Shown here one piece after another: positions 13,501 through 28,500 of a DNA stretch of 64,000 bases (its first letter is position 1; each line of letters opens with the position of its first letter). This stretch comes from Hyposmocoma kahamanoa. Taxonomy: Eukaryota; Arthropoda; Insecta; Lepidoptera; Cosmopterigidae. The stretch lies in contig NW_020656077.1 of assembly GCF_003589595.1 (NCBI RefSeq), positions 5,768,598-5,832,597 on the forward strand. The letters are read 5' to 3'. Made by a program: the position numbers and the translations under genes. The notes below the pieces were generated by a model. It was not told the DNA's origin. It saw only the letters and a program-made list of their open reading frames with translations, and did no database searches.

Positions 13501-16500
13501 TTTGCGCGGCTGGGTTCATTCTCGTTGATGAGCTGAAGTGGGTACTGTCCTTATAACATCATTGTTCATGTCTGCGCAATTTGTGCCTCCGCACACACTA
13601 ATACTTTAGTGTCAGTTATTTAGCTATTGCATCGAAACTGCACTACATTCGCATTAGCGATCACTGCAGAATTGATAATGTAGGACTCCGTAGCGTTCGT
13701 GTTAGTGAGGAGTAGATTATTTGTACCTTGAGTTACCACACATCGTCAAAATCGCCGATCGTCGATGCTAAATGTGTCGTGTGTGCGGTGAACGATAGTG
13801 GCACAAGTATTATCGGCATTGGCAACGCTAAACGGGTCGACAAACAAGGCGTCGTGTTGTCGCCGCGGCGCAACTAGGCCGCCTTGTTAACGCTATTGTC
13901 TATGCCCTGTTTATGTTTCACACACGTACTGGCAAACATGACTGCTCGCCAAATACTCTGCTGATCTATCAACTCTATTTAAAAATTAAAATAAACGTCA
14001 AATTAATGATTAGAAATGAAATTTTCGTTCTGTAAGTATCATACTATTTGTAAGAAACATGTAGTATTCTATTTTTTCCCAATTAAACAGTAATTTATGT
14101 TTTCGAAACAGGCAAAACAAATTGCTAAAGCATTCTACTACAAATGATAATTTCGAAGATTAGGAACGCTTTGGTATACCGATGGTATCTATTGGCCGTG
14201 TGTAGTTTAAGTGCAATCTAAAAGTCATGGCGACTCGTCGCTAATAGCTGGCGGCGTAGTCGTCGGAACGCCGACGTGACTGCGAGGAAGGTTTGCCTTT
14301 CAAATATATACAATGTGGTAAATTTGTAACGCGGTACTATCCGTAACAGTTCACTGCAAATTGTTTGCAATATGCTTAATTTCTTTTATTAACATGGAAT
14401 CAATAATTAATGATGACATTTAAAAACGAAAAATGATTCCATCACCGGTAATTGCTTATTCGGCCAAACAATTGAATTCAGCAAATTACATTTAATTTTT
14501 GTTGGTCTATCGAACGAGAAACATTAACCGTGATTTCGAAATGTATTGTTATTTAAAAACAATTTTTGTTTGTCGTTAAATGTATTCAGGGAAGAACAAG
14601 TAAGTGTTTCCGATTATGTAATAGTTGCAATTTATTATAAAAACACTACTGCATTGTATGTACAATACACACATGTATATACAATGTACAGATGTCTATT
14701 TCAGGGCAAGTGATAGTCTATAATGACAAAATTTTTGCCGACTATTTATTGCAGTATTTTCTGAGTGATGTATATAAACATTGTGTTGGACCACAATGAT
14801 TATATGAAATCATAGTAATGTAACTGAATAATTGGGTACGAGCACGGGCCTATCTCATAAAGGGACTCTTTGAGCTAGCCTTTGAAAACTTTTAGCTTTA
14901 AATATCTCTATGAATTTCGAATGGTATATTTTTAAAGGACCTTATTAGTTGTTTAAGAAAAAACTTAGCGGGAAATAATTAGTTAATATTTTTTTATTAG
15001 TCAACCGTGACCATGGGACCTGTAAAGGGCCCGAAACGGTTTGTTTGAAAAAACAAATATGCGAGATTGAAATCCGGAAGAATAGTTTCATTTCCTATAA
15101 TATTTTTTATCAGACATTTATGTGTGTCGGGCGTAATAGCGAAAAGATCTTAGAGCAATGATTTTCTATTTTTAAGCGTCTCCTCGAGATTGTGCCGCTC
15201 GACTTCAAAATGGTTTTGGGAGGGAAGCGCTTCATTTATGTACTGTGAGGCGATGGTATGCGGAATTTGAATGTGGAGGTGCTTCTTTGAATGATGTGGT
15301 TCGTGAAGGTCGTCCTTTAACAGCGACCAACGGAGAAAACGTGGCCACTGTGAAACGACTTATTGAAGAAAACCGACGTATCACTTATGAAACGCTTCAA
15401 GGACATCTGGTGATCGGTATGAGTCAGATTCAAAAAAAATTGTTGTCGCTGGAACCCCCATGACGTCAGAACAAAATCGGACTAGTGTTGATTGGTGCTC
15501 AAAAATGTTGCTTAACGTACTATCAGTTTATTCGAATGCTGTTTATGAAATCGTCACCGGAGACGTGGATTTATTGTATAGAAACAAGAAAAGACAGCGT
15601 TCTTGTGAATAGATGTTAGAAGGCGAACAAGGACCGACAAAATTGAAGCAGGCGTGGAATGTGGATAAAAAATTATTGCGTTTTTTTCCCTCACACGGGT
15701 CCCGTTTGGACAATACCACACTTGAGGATCAAGGGTGTGTCAGTGCTGAGTGGTACACCCCCATTTGTTTACCCCCTGTCCTAGAAGAAGTCCGAGAGAT
15801 ACGACCGAGAAGCCGCATTCTCTTGCACCATGTCAACGGTTCATCGCACACAGCCAACAAAACAAAATAATTTTTTAGGCTCCGAAAAAAAAAAGACTCC
15901 GAAGAAAAACTGCATCCTGCACATAGTCCGGACATTACACTCTTGTGATTTTTTATTTTTTCTAAAATCAAGGAATTGATGAGAGGTTTAATTTTTACAA
16001 ACTCAGATGGAATAGTTATGATTTTCGATGAGCACGCGTAAAACACGACTCAGATCTGTTGCTCTTATGTTTTGAAAAATAGTTTGACCCAATGAAATAA
16101 ACTTTTAAATTGTTGAAAAATAAAAAAAATATTTTGATTACAAATTGTTTTATTCGTAAGTTACACAAAACTTTCAGTGCGCCCTACGTGTAATGTATAT
16201 ACACAAATTCAAAATACGTAAGAAAAAATGTATAAGCTCTATCTCAACGTCAGGAGTTTCGAACAAAACAAGGACACTCGTGAAGGTCCGATCCGAAAGA
16301 ATTCGTCCGGTACGCTGGAAAGTTCCACATACGAGTTTGTGCTCGGTGAACGAAATATTTACAGTAGTTGAAAGTCTCTCCTAAAAGCAAAATGGTTATG
16401 GCAGTTGATTGTGGCACCAGTAATGTGTTTGTATATAATATTGTGTTGAGGTAGCGTACGTGGGCGTTTACACGCTCGGAATGTGCCACCGCCGCACCGC

Positions 16501-19500
16501 CACCTTCGGCGCCGCCGAGCGCTACGTGTCACCCTGTGCATTGATTTCGAAGCGGCTTGGGTGCATTCCCAAAACGTGATGCTGCCTGAAACTGTTAATT
16601 CTGTAAATATCTGTCGAGATGTCTTCTATATAACATCCATAGTGACTGATTTAGAAGAATCACCTACACACTTGATATGGTATGAACTTGATATGATCAG
16701 TAAAATAAAGGAAAATTGTAAAAAAGGTACAAAGTTCTTGTATATTGGAAATTAAGTCAACTTATGTGCGTGTTCAGTTGATGAGAAAGTAAAGACCTCG
16801 GTTGGTACGCGGTGTACTCGGAGGTGACTGGTGCTGCCCTTGACAGAGCGGGTTTGCAGAGAGGCTGTGTCACTTATAACTGGTAAATACGAAACATTCT
16901 GATCTGTGGTTTCATACTATTTAGCCAGATCGCTCTTTTCTGTCAATAAATAACTATCATAGTGGTTGTGCTCGGCGCTGGCTTACCTATACAACTTTGA
17001 TCTCGTTAGTTATTTTTGCATTATTCATTACCATCACTGATAATGATTTTAAACTTCACGAATTGTGATTTACATGGGCAGGCAGTTTTAATTAATTACT
17101 TATCGATACAATTGCAACATAAAGAAGATAGTTAAGCGACAGTTTGTCACTAGATGCCAATGTCAAGTGCGTGTTTATCGCCTACGTATTAGCGCCGTGG
17201 TGCGCTATTTTTACGAGTCAGACAGATGTGGGCCGGCCGGGGCGACCCCATTACCGTGGCTGCAGTCATTAAAGGTCGCCGTAAACAAATATATGTATAG
17301 GTGGGCGCGTATGGCGCGCTGTTATCTATGATTCACCGGCGCCCCGCCGTCTGCCGACCGTCTGATCGCACCAGCATAATATAATGGCCCGATAATAGCG
17401 CGCTTATGAGACTAAAATAACGACCCTTCATCGTGTCTCCATTGATCCCTTTGTTGCACTGAAACTGATTGTAAAGGCGTGCTCGCAACGGATGCATACG
17501 CGTGTGACGTTCAATTAGACACTTGACACGTAACACCGACATAATCGTGTAACTCCGAATTGACCTATATAGGAGCCTGCAATACCACTTTCGACATCGC
17601 AAATCATTGCCGCTCGTATCTCGGCCTCGGTCAATGCATTGCGTGTATGTCGTATGCACATATACGGATGCAATAAAGTACATCGAGAATTCGCAAGCTA
17701 GCGGTGTATGCTACCCACGTGCCGACGGAAATCGAAAGTGATCCGGGCATCTCTCCGCCCCCGATTGATGCGCTTGTGGCTTAGGCGAGTTACTCGTGTT
17801 ATTCAAATCGATGACACGCCGTACGACGCCGCCGTCGATACACGCAAATGTTTGCATCTGCTCACTCTCGGTTTAATGAAGTTTACTATTACTACTTCAC
17901 CCCCTAAACAAGGTTACTACGGTTTATACTGAAACGGGATCTAAATAAGCGTATAACACATGCTTACCGTGTTTATGAGATTTTACTTTTTCTTTGTTTT
18001 GCCTCAGAGTTATAATCGTTTGTAAAGTTTAATCTGGCCCGTATGTACTCTATTCTTAACGTGATGTTGTGTTGTTGCAGGCACTCAGAACGTACCGATG
18101 CCACCGCGAACGTCGTCGTCGCTGCCGGATGGCAGCGGTGGTGCGCCGCGGGGCGGCGCGGGCGGTGGGCCTCCGGGACCTGCACCAAGTCCGGTGCCTC
18201 CACCCGGATCTATGGTCGCTCAACCCTACGGCCATCATCCCGCATACAAGCAACAGCACTACCCGCCGCCGCAGTCCTATGCCTACCCGCCACGAAATCC
18301 TCACCCGTACCATCCTTCTTACGGATCGTACCGCCCGCCACCACCACATCCTCCGCAACACTATCCACCGCTCAAGGTGAGTCCTTTAATTACAAGTCAA
18401 AACTACATTAGAAGTCTGGAACGAATGTTTGAAGATTTTATGCGTGTTTACAGCAGCAAGGCCGACACATGGGTCCACCTGGACAAGGAGTGCAAGATGG
18501 TGCGATGCCGCCGCCGACGGCGCCCGGCGAATCGCACGACAACGGGCCCGCGGCACCCGCCACTGCGCTTGTCACCACCGGTCCTGACGGTGCGCCGCTC
18601 GACGAGGGCAGCCAACAAAGTACCCTTAGCAACGCATCCGCAGGTACTATCATCACACGTTACATGAATAATAGTCTGCTGTTAACCGATGTCGCGCTAC
18701 ATGTGTTTTAATTACAGCGTCAGGAGAAGAGCCGTGCGGCACACCGAAAGGCCGCAAAGACTATGGCCCTGGCAGTGCTGCACCGTCGCCCTCACCAGGT
18801 GGAGGGTCGCACTCTTCGGTACCAGACGATTACGACGCGTCGCCGTCCTCATGGCCCCGTCCGCCCTCTAGTCCCGTGAGTCATTACTATTATTCGATCA
18901 CATCATTCGCAATTTTTAAATTCTGATAACGCTATACCCACTTTTTGAGTTACATTAGAACAACATTCTTAGACTTAAGTTTTTTGTCATGATAATTGAC
19001 AGTGCTTCCGACAAATACCCTAAAATTGGTAAAGTAATAATGCACTCACAGGCAAACCACTACATTGTTTAAAACGCTTTTACAAAACTACGTACAACAC
19101 TAAACATTTTGTCGATTGTTTCAAACCACTCTTGATGTACTTTTTGCAAAAGACATTTTAACTTAATTAACCGTGTGAGTTACGAAGCTTAAATCGCGAA
19201 TACTCGTCTAGATTAAGCAATTCTTACAAGTTTCTTATTAACGTTTACGAGAGTCAAACAGAAGTACTGCATTTTATGTATCATATATTTCAGGTATTTA
19301 ACAGTCACATGCCACCGGAGTCCTACAGATCAAAGGTTTATATCAATGATCATTAGCATGTGTAGTGCTCGGTTCAATGAACAAATTTTACTATATTTAA
19401 CCCGCGTTAAAATGCATGGTAGACTCATATTATCTTCTTTCTGCATATTCGACATGCATTATGTTACTGCAACTACTAAAATAAACAAAATAAGCATCGC

Positions 19501-22500
19501 CAGGTATAATGATGTACAACATGAACGACAGTCGATCGTTCGGCGTCGAGCTTTAGCTTTTTAAATACATTATTAAAAAGTTGTATCTCTGCTTTACGCT
19601 AAATCAATTCTTTTACGGTGTTGGCCTGTCGCTTCCTTAAATAATCGATATAACTTGTGCATTTTACAGAAATGTGCATTAAACAGACTTCGATTTCTTA
19701 CGACCATTGACAGTCGTGGTCTGTAAACACGAACGCTCGATCGTACCTCATATTTCGTTACAGCATGTGACTATTCTTTTGAGTTTTTAGTAGTAATTGC
19801 GAATATTACGGGGGACATTGGCCACATTGAGGTTTTACTTACATTTATTTAAAATTTTTGGTGTGGCTTGTCGTTTTCATTTATTAGTAAGGCTATTCGG
19901 CCGGTAGTGAGAGCATGATCGTAGTTGCCGTTCACACACATTTTCGATATTTGCACTTTTCACCAACAGTATTCACTAGATAAGAGACTTGTAATAACAA
20001 GGATATTTGAAATTTGACTATATGATTTATTTCTTAAATCTAAACTTTACTTACAAGTCCTATATTTTGATAAAATGTGTTTCCATTTGACTATTTTTTT
20101 TTGTAACTATTGATGAAGTTCTGTTTTCAGACTGTATTATTCAGCTGTGCTAATTTGGTAACGCGAATGTGTAATGGGACCTTTTATTAACTTGCAGGTG
20201 GGGACGGGGGATGGATAATGTGTAAAAATGTGCCGATAGTCCGTTTCATTGAATATACCCATGTAGTCAATCAAACGAACTTTCGATGTTATTATTTTAT
20301 ATTCTTGTTGCTATCGTGCGATTAGGTTGTACTGCTAAGCGAATTATTTCCAGCGCACTCGCGTGTACTTTGCGTTTGACAGCCACGCCTACTGGACTGG
20401 AAAAGTACCTGGAAAGGGTGACTAGCGGGTCAGTATGGTGGAATTCGCGGTCTAGTGCACATGGAGCTGGCCCCTCCAAGTTTGCTCGGCAGCTAATTCC
20501 AACTAGATCCAATTAATCGCCTGGGTACTTTGAAAGTTGAAGTGGTGGACTGGCTGGCACTGGCAGCCGGTAAGGATGGCTCCTCGTGTCCCTCGGAGGA
20601 AAGAGGCGTTTCTAAATATGTGGGTGTTTGATGAGGTGTCTCTGCGCCAGAAGTCGGACTCGCTGGGCAAGCTGTACGAGATGGACGACGACCCGGAGAG
20701 GCGCGGCTGGGTGGAGCGGCTGCTGGCGTTCATGGAAGAGCGGCGAACGCCTATCGCCGCCTGCCCGACTATCAGCAAACAACCGCTCGACCTCTACAGA
20801 CTTTACCTGCTCGTGCGCGACCGCGGCGGTTTCGTCGAGGTACTATCGCTATTTTGATTTTTTTAGATTGATTATTCCTCATTGCTTTAAGAAAACGGTG
20901 CTCCTTGGTGTTTGTTTACATTCAGTATAAATGCGTCTGTTGTCAGTATCAACTATTGCTTTTTCGTGAAATTTGAATTATTTAAGAAATGCACTCAAAT
21001 GATTTTGTGTTCATTTAGCACTTCAATTCGTAGCGGGCTCAATATTACAAATTGGATTCTGTTTGCCGCAGTAAAGTTAAGAAATAGGTAAATCCGGAGA
21101 ACTAAATGTGATTCAATTTAGTTTTACAGTTGTACACGAATGCGTTTGTACTCTTGAAAATGGCATTAGGAGTGCCAATAAATGCCAGTTAAGCGCGCGG
21201 TACGTTCAATGCAACTGAGACTAATAGACTTCAGCTAGAATTTATGTTAGTGCATGTACTAGGCTTTACGAGAACACGAACCATAAACCGCGCGCGGCCA
21301 AGACAGTTAATAAATTTTTATCATTGAGCGGTGGTGCGCGGTGCGCCGGGGCAGATTGCAGCCGGGCTCCGCGCGCGGCGCACGCTCGCCGCCGCGCGCA
21401 CGTTACAGGAAAATTATTGGAAAATCGCCGGCATGGTGAGGTCGTCCACTCGTTAACACGCGGACTTATCGCGTTTTCCACTGTAAACCTTCGCACTTTA
21501 TGCTCTCGCGCGTTAAAACGTCCACTCGCCGTCCGTTGTTAACTCAATAATACTTTAAATTCCTGTAATAAAACCCGTACGTTTGAACGCTTCTGGATTC
21601 TTTTGTTTTATTTCCAAACAATACGTCTAGTGTATTCAATTTAAAAGATGTTAATTTTTATCGTGCCTTCTTCCGTTGTATTAGCCACCATTGACACGTA
21701 ATTTTGTGAAATAAAACGGTGACACTACAATAACTGGAGCGCGCTAATAATTCCAGGTGACGAAGAACAAAACGTGGAAAGATATCGCCGGACTCCTGGG
21801 CATCGGCGCATCGTCATCCGCCGCATACACTCTGCGCAAGCACTACACGAAGAACCTACTCGCGTATGAGTGCCACTTCGACCGCGGCGGAATCGACCCC
21901 CAGCCCATTATCAACCAGGTTGAAGCATCAACAAAGAAGAAAGGCGGCAAGTCCAACAGCAACCCTAGCACAGGTCAGCTATCTGTACTCTATGAAATCC
22001 ACGCAAGTCTCTTTATGGAACACTCATGTCAGAGATCGAACCCGCACCAGGTCAGCTCACTTCCTCGCAACTAGCTACGTCGTATTTGAACGACTATTTC
22101 TACAAAATATGTACATACATAATCAACTAAGCTAGCTGGCGCTCGCTTCTTTGTGTGCTCCCGTTTCATTTAAAGCTCCATTTAAAATACCCTTAGGCTT
22201 CGAAATAAATAAAATTATAACTTATTGGACAAGCGTTACAAAATAATTTCAATGATTGAAATATATTTTCAGCGGGAGCATCCAACTCGCAAGAGTCGTT
22301 TCCAGGCGGAGGGCAGGCGGCGCCCGGCCAGCCCATGGACGGGTACCCGGGACAGTACGCACCCTACCCGCCACAGCCCAACCAACCACAAGGTAAGCTA
22401 TCACGAAACATGTGTACCAACTTACTACGTACTGTTATGGGGAGTGCGCAGGTTCCGATATAAGAGCCTTTTGGCATAAAATTTATAGAAAATGAGTGTT

Positions 22501-25500
22501 GAATCAGTTGCATACACCTCCACCATATTAAATTCAATGGGCCACATTTCATTACACCAAGTGAATACTAGAATCTAGAATACGTACGATACGATATCAG
22601 TCACGTACAACTGTGGTGGTGTTCGAAACTGGGGTAATCAAGTAAACTGGGGAACCTACCGTATGTCTAACGCGCACAGCGATTTGATTAGCTAAGCGAT
22701 TGTGCTGCAGCAATCGCGAATTAGTTTATCGCAGACTTGTGTGCTTTACTACTTTGAACACTATCGTTTTGCGCGATGGACCGTTTTACAGTTTTTCCCA
22801 AGTGGCTGTTTTTTTCCTCCTATAAATATTAAAATGTCTTTTCCAAAATACTTACATTTTAATTTTCATTATAATTTTCGTAAACATCACGACGGTGGCG
22901 GTGCATACGAACCAAAAGAAAAGAGCTTTAACTTTCGGAACTTTATTAGGTTGTGCGCACTTCCTACATAACTTCAGTTCCTCTGTATAGAGTGGAAGAC
23001 TACCGTTAGTACTACCCTAGCGGCACTAAAGAACAATGCACAGATTTCGTACTCGCCTGAGCAACAAGTACTTGTGGCTGACTGTAAAATTATTTCGTCA
23101 TGTCTTTAGCGCTTGGAAATAGTTAAACGCGCTGCTAAAGAATGTTTCGAGTAATTTGACATAGTTAACATTTACGTTGTTGCGAGCGTGGTGGCTGCGC
23201 TGTAAATGAGCTAACATAGAGCTAGATGAGACCGGGCGGTTGGCTCGTGTGCCAAAGACAACACGCGACGCTAGCCGTGCGGCGCTTGTTTTTTTATTTT
23301 TCATGCAACATCTGAGCTAACTTCTCTTTAACAATTTTCAATCGTTAACAAATCTTTCGGGTCATACATAACATTGCTTTTGACTAATTCCGTATTGACT
23401 CGTATCAGGGAGGAAGCCACTGTTGTTGCTTAAACGAGCTAGCTATACATAAAACACGTGGTAACTTCCTTCCCTGACACGTGTGGGTGACATAGCGCTT
23501 GTTCGGCACGCAACACGTGTGAATAGAAAGGCTCGTCGGCTTTTCTAATTGAAAAGATCGATTTGCTGGTACACACAACAGTGTGTCGTGACTGGAGATG
23601 CGCCGATGTACAGGCAGTTTCGGGTTTTACCTAGTGACGTAAATGTGGTTGTAGGCGGCGGGCCGGGTGGCGACAACCTCGCCGCCTCCAACCCGTTCGA
23701 CGAGCCGCCGGGGCCCCGGAGACCCCCAGGTACTTAACTCTTCACAGTTTGTATTACACACTTTTAGTGTTGCGTTTGGTCCAACTGAGATCGCATTCGG
23801 CCGGATGCAATCCGTTATTACTATCCTTACTGTACAAATTCTGATCAATTTTGTTTGCGTGATTGTTTTATCCGTTGAATTCGGTCTCGTATAATTTGGA
23901 TTGATTGTAACGTCTCCTTTTAACTTACCTTCCGACTGCCCCCGGATCCCAGTTTTGTTTATTACGGCGTCTTCTTATGATTTGCTATGTTTTATCTATT
24001 TAGTACTCAGTTTTCTTTATTATTCCATGTACATATTGCATGTTCACATGTTTTGATAACATTCACATTAACCATTGCACGAATATCACCTCTATAGTTT
24101 CTGAGAGTTCTGTTTTCTTCACTCAAATGTATGAGTTTTTTATTCATAAATGACATGTCGGTCTTCCAGGTTACCAGCAAGGCTACGGGTACGAATATGG
24201 GTCTCCATACCCAACCAATAGACCAGTTTATCCTCCATACGGATCGGACGGCGGTGACAGGTAACATATTTTTCTTGTTTATAAATAAATACTTCAATCC
24301 TTGTTTTTTTACTTATCATTGCTTTCCAAGCATTGCGTTCTCTGAAGTTTAATGTTTGTGATGTACATTGCAGAGGGTACGGTTCAGGCGGGGAATACCG
24401 TTACGGCGGGTACGGCGGCGGATACCGCGCGGGCGCGCCGCCGCCGCCCGGTACACCGCCACCGCCAGCGCAGCCTTACCCCGACTACTACCGACCGCCT
24501 CACCCGCCGCATCCACCTCATCCACCGCACCCGCAACATCCACCACATCCGCCACACTCGCCGCAGCAACCTCCGCACGAGGTAAGTGCGCCAACAACGT
24601 CCTATTGACTTCAAGTGAAATGAAAATTCAGAACGATATTACTCATCAATATAATGACAAGCAAACATTTGCGTTAATACGTATGACGTTAGGACCATGA
24701 GTAGGTCAGTAAAGAATTGGCTCCTCGTTGTCTATTGAATATGGAAGTGTTCAAACAGCGGCACAATTGTAAGTCTACCTGAACTCCTGCAACTAAAACA
24801 TACATTTCGTATTGTTTTATAAAATGTGTTAGTATTTGCTCTTCGAGTGATGTAAATTTGACGAAAGTAGTAGATAAGGAATGAATGAATAGTTCAAAAT
24901 GTTTCTAAATGAAAATTTGGAATGTCTATTGTAGTGCTACTAGCCTGACAATAGTATTTACAGCCGCGCATGACTGGCATGAGACGAGCATATTACTGTG
25001 TATGTACGCGATACTATGCTTACGTGGCCCTGTAACAAAAATGGGAGCTGATCACATTTTTATAATAAAGTTTTGAAGACTCAATTTCGAACATATCATT
25101 TGAAGCAAAGTTCCCAGCACCCATTTTCCTATAGTGCTACATGTAGACAACGTTCCTTGAGTAACTAACAAATTTTATTTCGATTGTAGTATTTATTTAT
25201 TGTCTGACATAGCATTGAATGATTATTACTTACTGTTCATTAATTTATAGAACGTTTTTCAACTGAAAATTATCGTGATCATAAAATGATAATGAAACTC
25301 GCAGAATGGTTTACATATCATGCCTTTCTACTTTAAAGAATATAGTAAAGTTATTTGAAGAGATTTTGATTAATATTAAATAGATATGAACTCAATTTAC
25401 AGCATACACTATAATCAATTATTTAGTATATTATATATCGAGTTCTTAGGTTTTCGCGATTGTTACACATAGGGAATGAAACTATTTTCCGGATTTAAAT

Positions 25501-28500
25501 CGCGTATATTTGTTTTTTTCAAAGGTTTGTTGTTTAATTTAAATCCGGAAAATAGTTTAATTTCCTATTAGTATGTTATACCGTTTCAAATGTTACTTCT
25601 GGTGTACCACCCTAACGGATATTAGTGTAGCTTTGTTACAGTTGTTAAAGAAACGTTAGCATGACATGTGATCCCTGCGGCAAGAGAGTATTAGGAGAAA
25701 GTCGTGTTATGTTGTGTGACGGTCTGTTTGGTGGTGTATAGATGTCGAGCGTCGCGTCGTCTGTCGGTAACCTAATGAGCTCCCAGCTCGCGCGGCAGCT
25801 GGTGGCGCCACTGCCGCCCAACCCTCGGCCCTACGTACGGACGCCCCGTTTGTACCACGCACTCAACACCGCTTCCCCATATATTGGCGATTCGGTTTCA
25901 TTACTCACTCGCACGGACTTCACGAACGTTCGCGTCGATTTTCGCGTATACATGAAACGCCGCGAATATATTGCGAACTGACTAACGCTGTGACAGGTTG
26001 TTAACATGAGTTATTACAGTTTCTAGTTAATGAGGATTGTCTTGCCGGCGTGCAAGTTTTAGTTAAATTAGAATTAGTTGGATTAGTCCAAGAATGAGTT
26101 ATTTCGTAAAACTAATATCCAAAACTCGAATTGTCAGTTTCCCATAAAAGTTTTTAGTGTCAAACTTTCACGATGTGTTTAAAACCTGGACTCTGTAATT
26201 TTGAATCAAACAGGATACAACTTTATGGTAATTTTTCAAATCAATAAGTAATCGTTTTAAATAATTGGTACTTAAATTAACTCCATGTTCAATTTTCTAA
26301 TAAAAACTTACAACATACTTTCCGATACAGGGCAAATGTAAAAATACGAATGAGGGATATTGTAAACAATTTAGTAACGACCACCAAAAATTATGACACT
26401 AACAAGTGTGACGAGAAGATACTCTGTTTTTGCACTTTGAACAACGTACAAATCTGATCCAAATTCGAGATGTCTCTGAAAGTATTGGAGAAAAAGAGGA
26501 GATAAACAAAATATGCATTCAAAATAATGACGCTACCGGTGGAAAACATAAATAGTGACACGTCTACCTTGTTGTAGGAATTTGCATCACGCTATGTAAT
26601 ACATAAATCAGGCGCGCAAATGTTAATTGCGCTTGCATAGCCTGGAAAGACTATCCTTGTTAGCATTTATATTCTAGTCGTACCCCGCGGTGTAAAGAAA
26701 TAATTATTCAAATACAGCGAAGGCACTTGTTACAGCTTTATAATTATTGATATTTTCGCGAGCGATTCTGTAAGTGATTTGAACCATTCATCATTTGTAG
26801 GCAATAAAATAGATTTAACGCTCGAAAGGGTGAAGTTTAAATGTGCATTCAAATGTGTTATTGTGAAACCACAGCTTTAAAACTCAGCAGTCATGATCAT
26901 TTGATGATTGGTTTTTATTCAAGAGCGATCGTCGACACGGAGGTCAAACTCATTCGTGGTTTTGGCTTCATTTATTATTTGGAATAATACCACTAGCTTG
27001 ACAAAATTTTTAGCTATCACATAATTTTATTCTTCTTTTTTTTTTGAACTAAATTTTTGGCTTGCGGTGTTATTAATTGGCTTTCCAACATATCGGATTA
27101 CGCGTGCTCAGCGCTCCGGCCGGCCAAAACCTGTCCGTTAGCCGTTTCCAAATTTAACAAATAATCAAAACATGGAAGTAAAGGTTTAGAGTGTGTGGTG
27201 GTGGCTATGATAAAATTTGTCACTAAATTCATTTGCATGCTTTCACAGTTATCACGTAAGCTTAGCTGTAAGTATAACGGAGAAGCTTTGTTTTATATTG
27301 CGGCACTCTCGATCGAATGCACCACTTGGCTATAATCTGTGCTCTCACGCACTACCGGAATAGCTGGCGCTTCATTCGATCGATTTTACGTTCTCTCCTA
27401 TCATCCTTTGTGATTACACACTTTGGGTTCACGGCCAGTGTAACAATTTATCGTCGCTTTTTATGATTAATATTGGATCTTGAAAAACTGTTGATGCATT
27501 TTTTAGAGGGATTCTTGTTCTAACTCTAATACAGAATATCTTAGCTATTACTCTTTATTAGTGCATCAACATCTCATCAGTCCGAATTGTCGGTCCGACA
27601 ATGAATGTTCACTCCTCAAGATTTTACTTTTGTAGTAGTAGTTTTATTGAATTTTTGTACCAAAATAACTCTTGAATTTTTGGACTGATTAATTCAGAGT
27701 GTGAGATTCGGATCCGCTTATCGTCTTTCTTGGATAAATGTTGATACGCTTGTGTGGCGTTCCACAGTATGGCGGCGGGAAGCCTCCAGTGCCGGTTGCT
27801 ACGAATGCGGGTACTCCTCGACGGCATCCCGATTTTGCAAAAGCAGAAGGTTATGCTGGTCCTGTGCCAGGGGTACCGAACACGGGATCTCCGCAGAGTG
27901 TCGGCGCACGGTTCGGCGGCGCGTGGGGTAACGCATTCCCGCGTGGACCGCAGACGCAATCGCCCACCGCTCCTTGGCGTCCACCTTCCGGCGCCGCGCA
28001 GCAAACTGGATGGCCGCCTCAGCCTTATCAACAGGTACAGTAATCGTTTCTTATATCTGTCAGTCCGTAAGTACGTAAGGAAATAAATTAGCTTCATCTT
28101 CATTTGCATGCTTTCACATGAGATTGTCCGACCGTTTTGTTTTGTAGTTTTTCTCATAATTATTGATTCATATCTTCATAAAAACATAACTAAACAATAA
28201 CACTGCACTTGTCGCCGTACATAGATGAAATTATACAGAGTGGGTAGATATGAAAGTAGACAGAGTGGTCGACGTTTAGCGTTGTGACGCTATAGGCGGG
28301 TCGTATGTTATAGGGGCCGGGTGCGACAGCTTGGGGCGCGCGACCGCCGGGCACGGAGCCCTACCCGCCCTCCACTGCGCCCTCGCCTGTAAGTTTCATG
28401 AACTCGTACACTCATTTGCACACTTGTTTAGTGAAACTCATACAAAACGACTCACAAAACACATCAATGGCGCATTGTGGTCATCTACAGGACGTCTCAT

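Larger units (their letters stand above)
4556..18080 (+). other. Long osa intron
   Basis: 13.5 kb between phase-matched exons. It holds old repeats (4991-5090, 9064-9252, 15000-15110), a perfect hairpin (5841-5874) and a mariner remnant (about 15200-16184). The open frames at 6406-7013, 7739-8044, 10589-11015 and 17333-17683 show no recognisable protein and no splice context, so I treat them as chance. Osa-type genes often carry long 5' introns with enhancers; nothing specific can be named. Confidence 0.6.

Noticed and set aside
18056..18361. Long open frames on the minus strand and in other + frames opposite osa exons 2-3
   Set aside because: They are antisense or shifted readings of GC-rich Pro/Gly codons. 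Only one frame matches Osa and joins in phase.
20537..20650. Extension of the ARID exon upstream (RRKEAFLNMWVFDEV)
   Set aside because: Phase would still allow reading, but the residues do not match Osa, and the acceptor at 20650 gives the conserved SKKSDS junction.
27624..28157. 177-residue minus-strand open frame
   Set aside because: It lies opposite osa exon 13 and its flanks, with no motif and no conserved feature.
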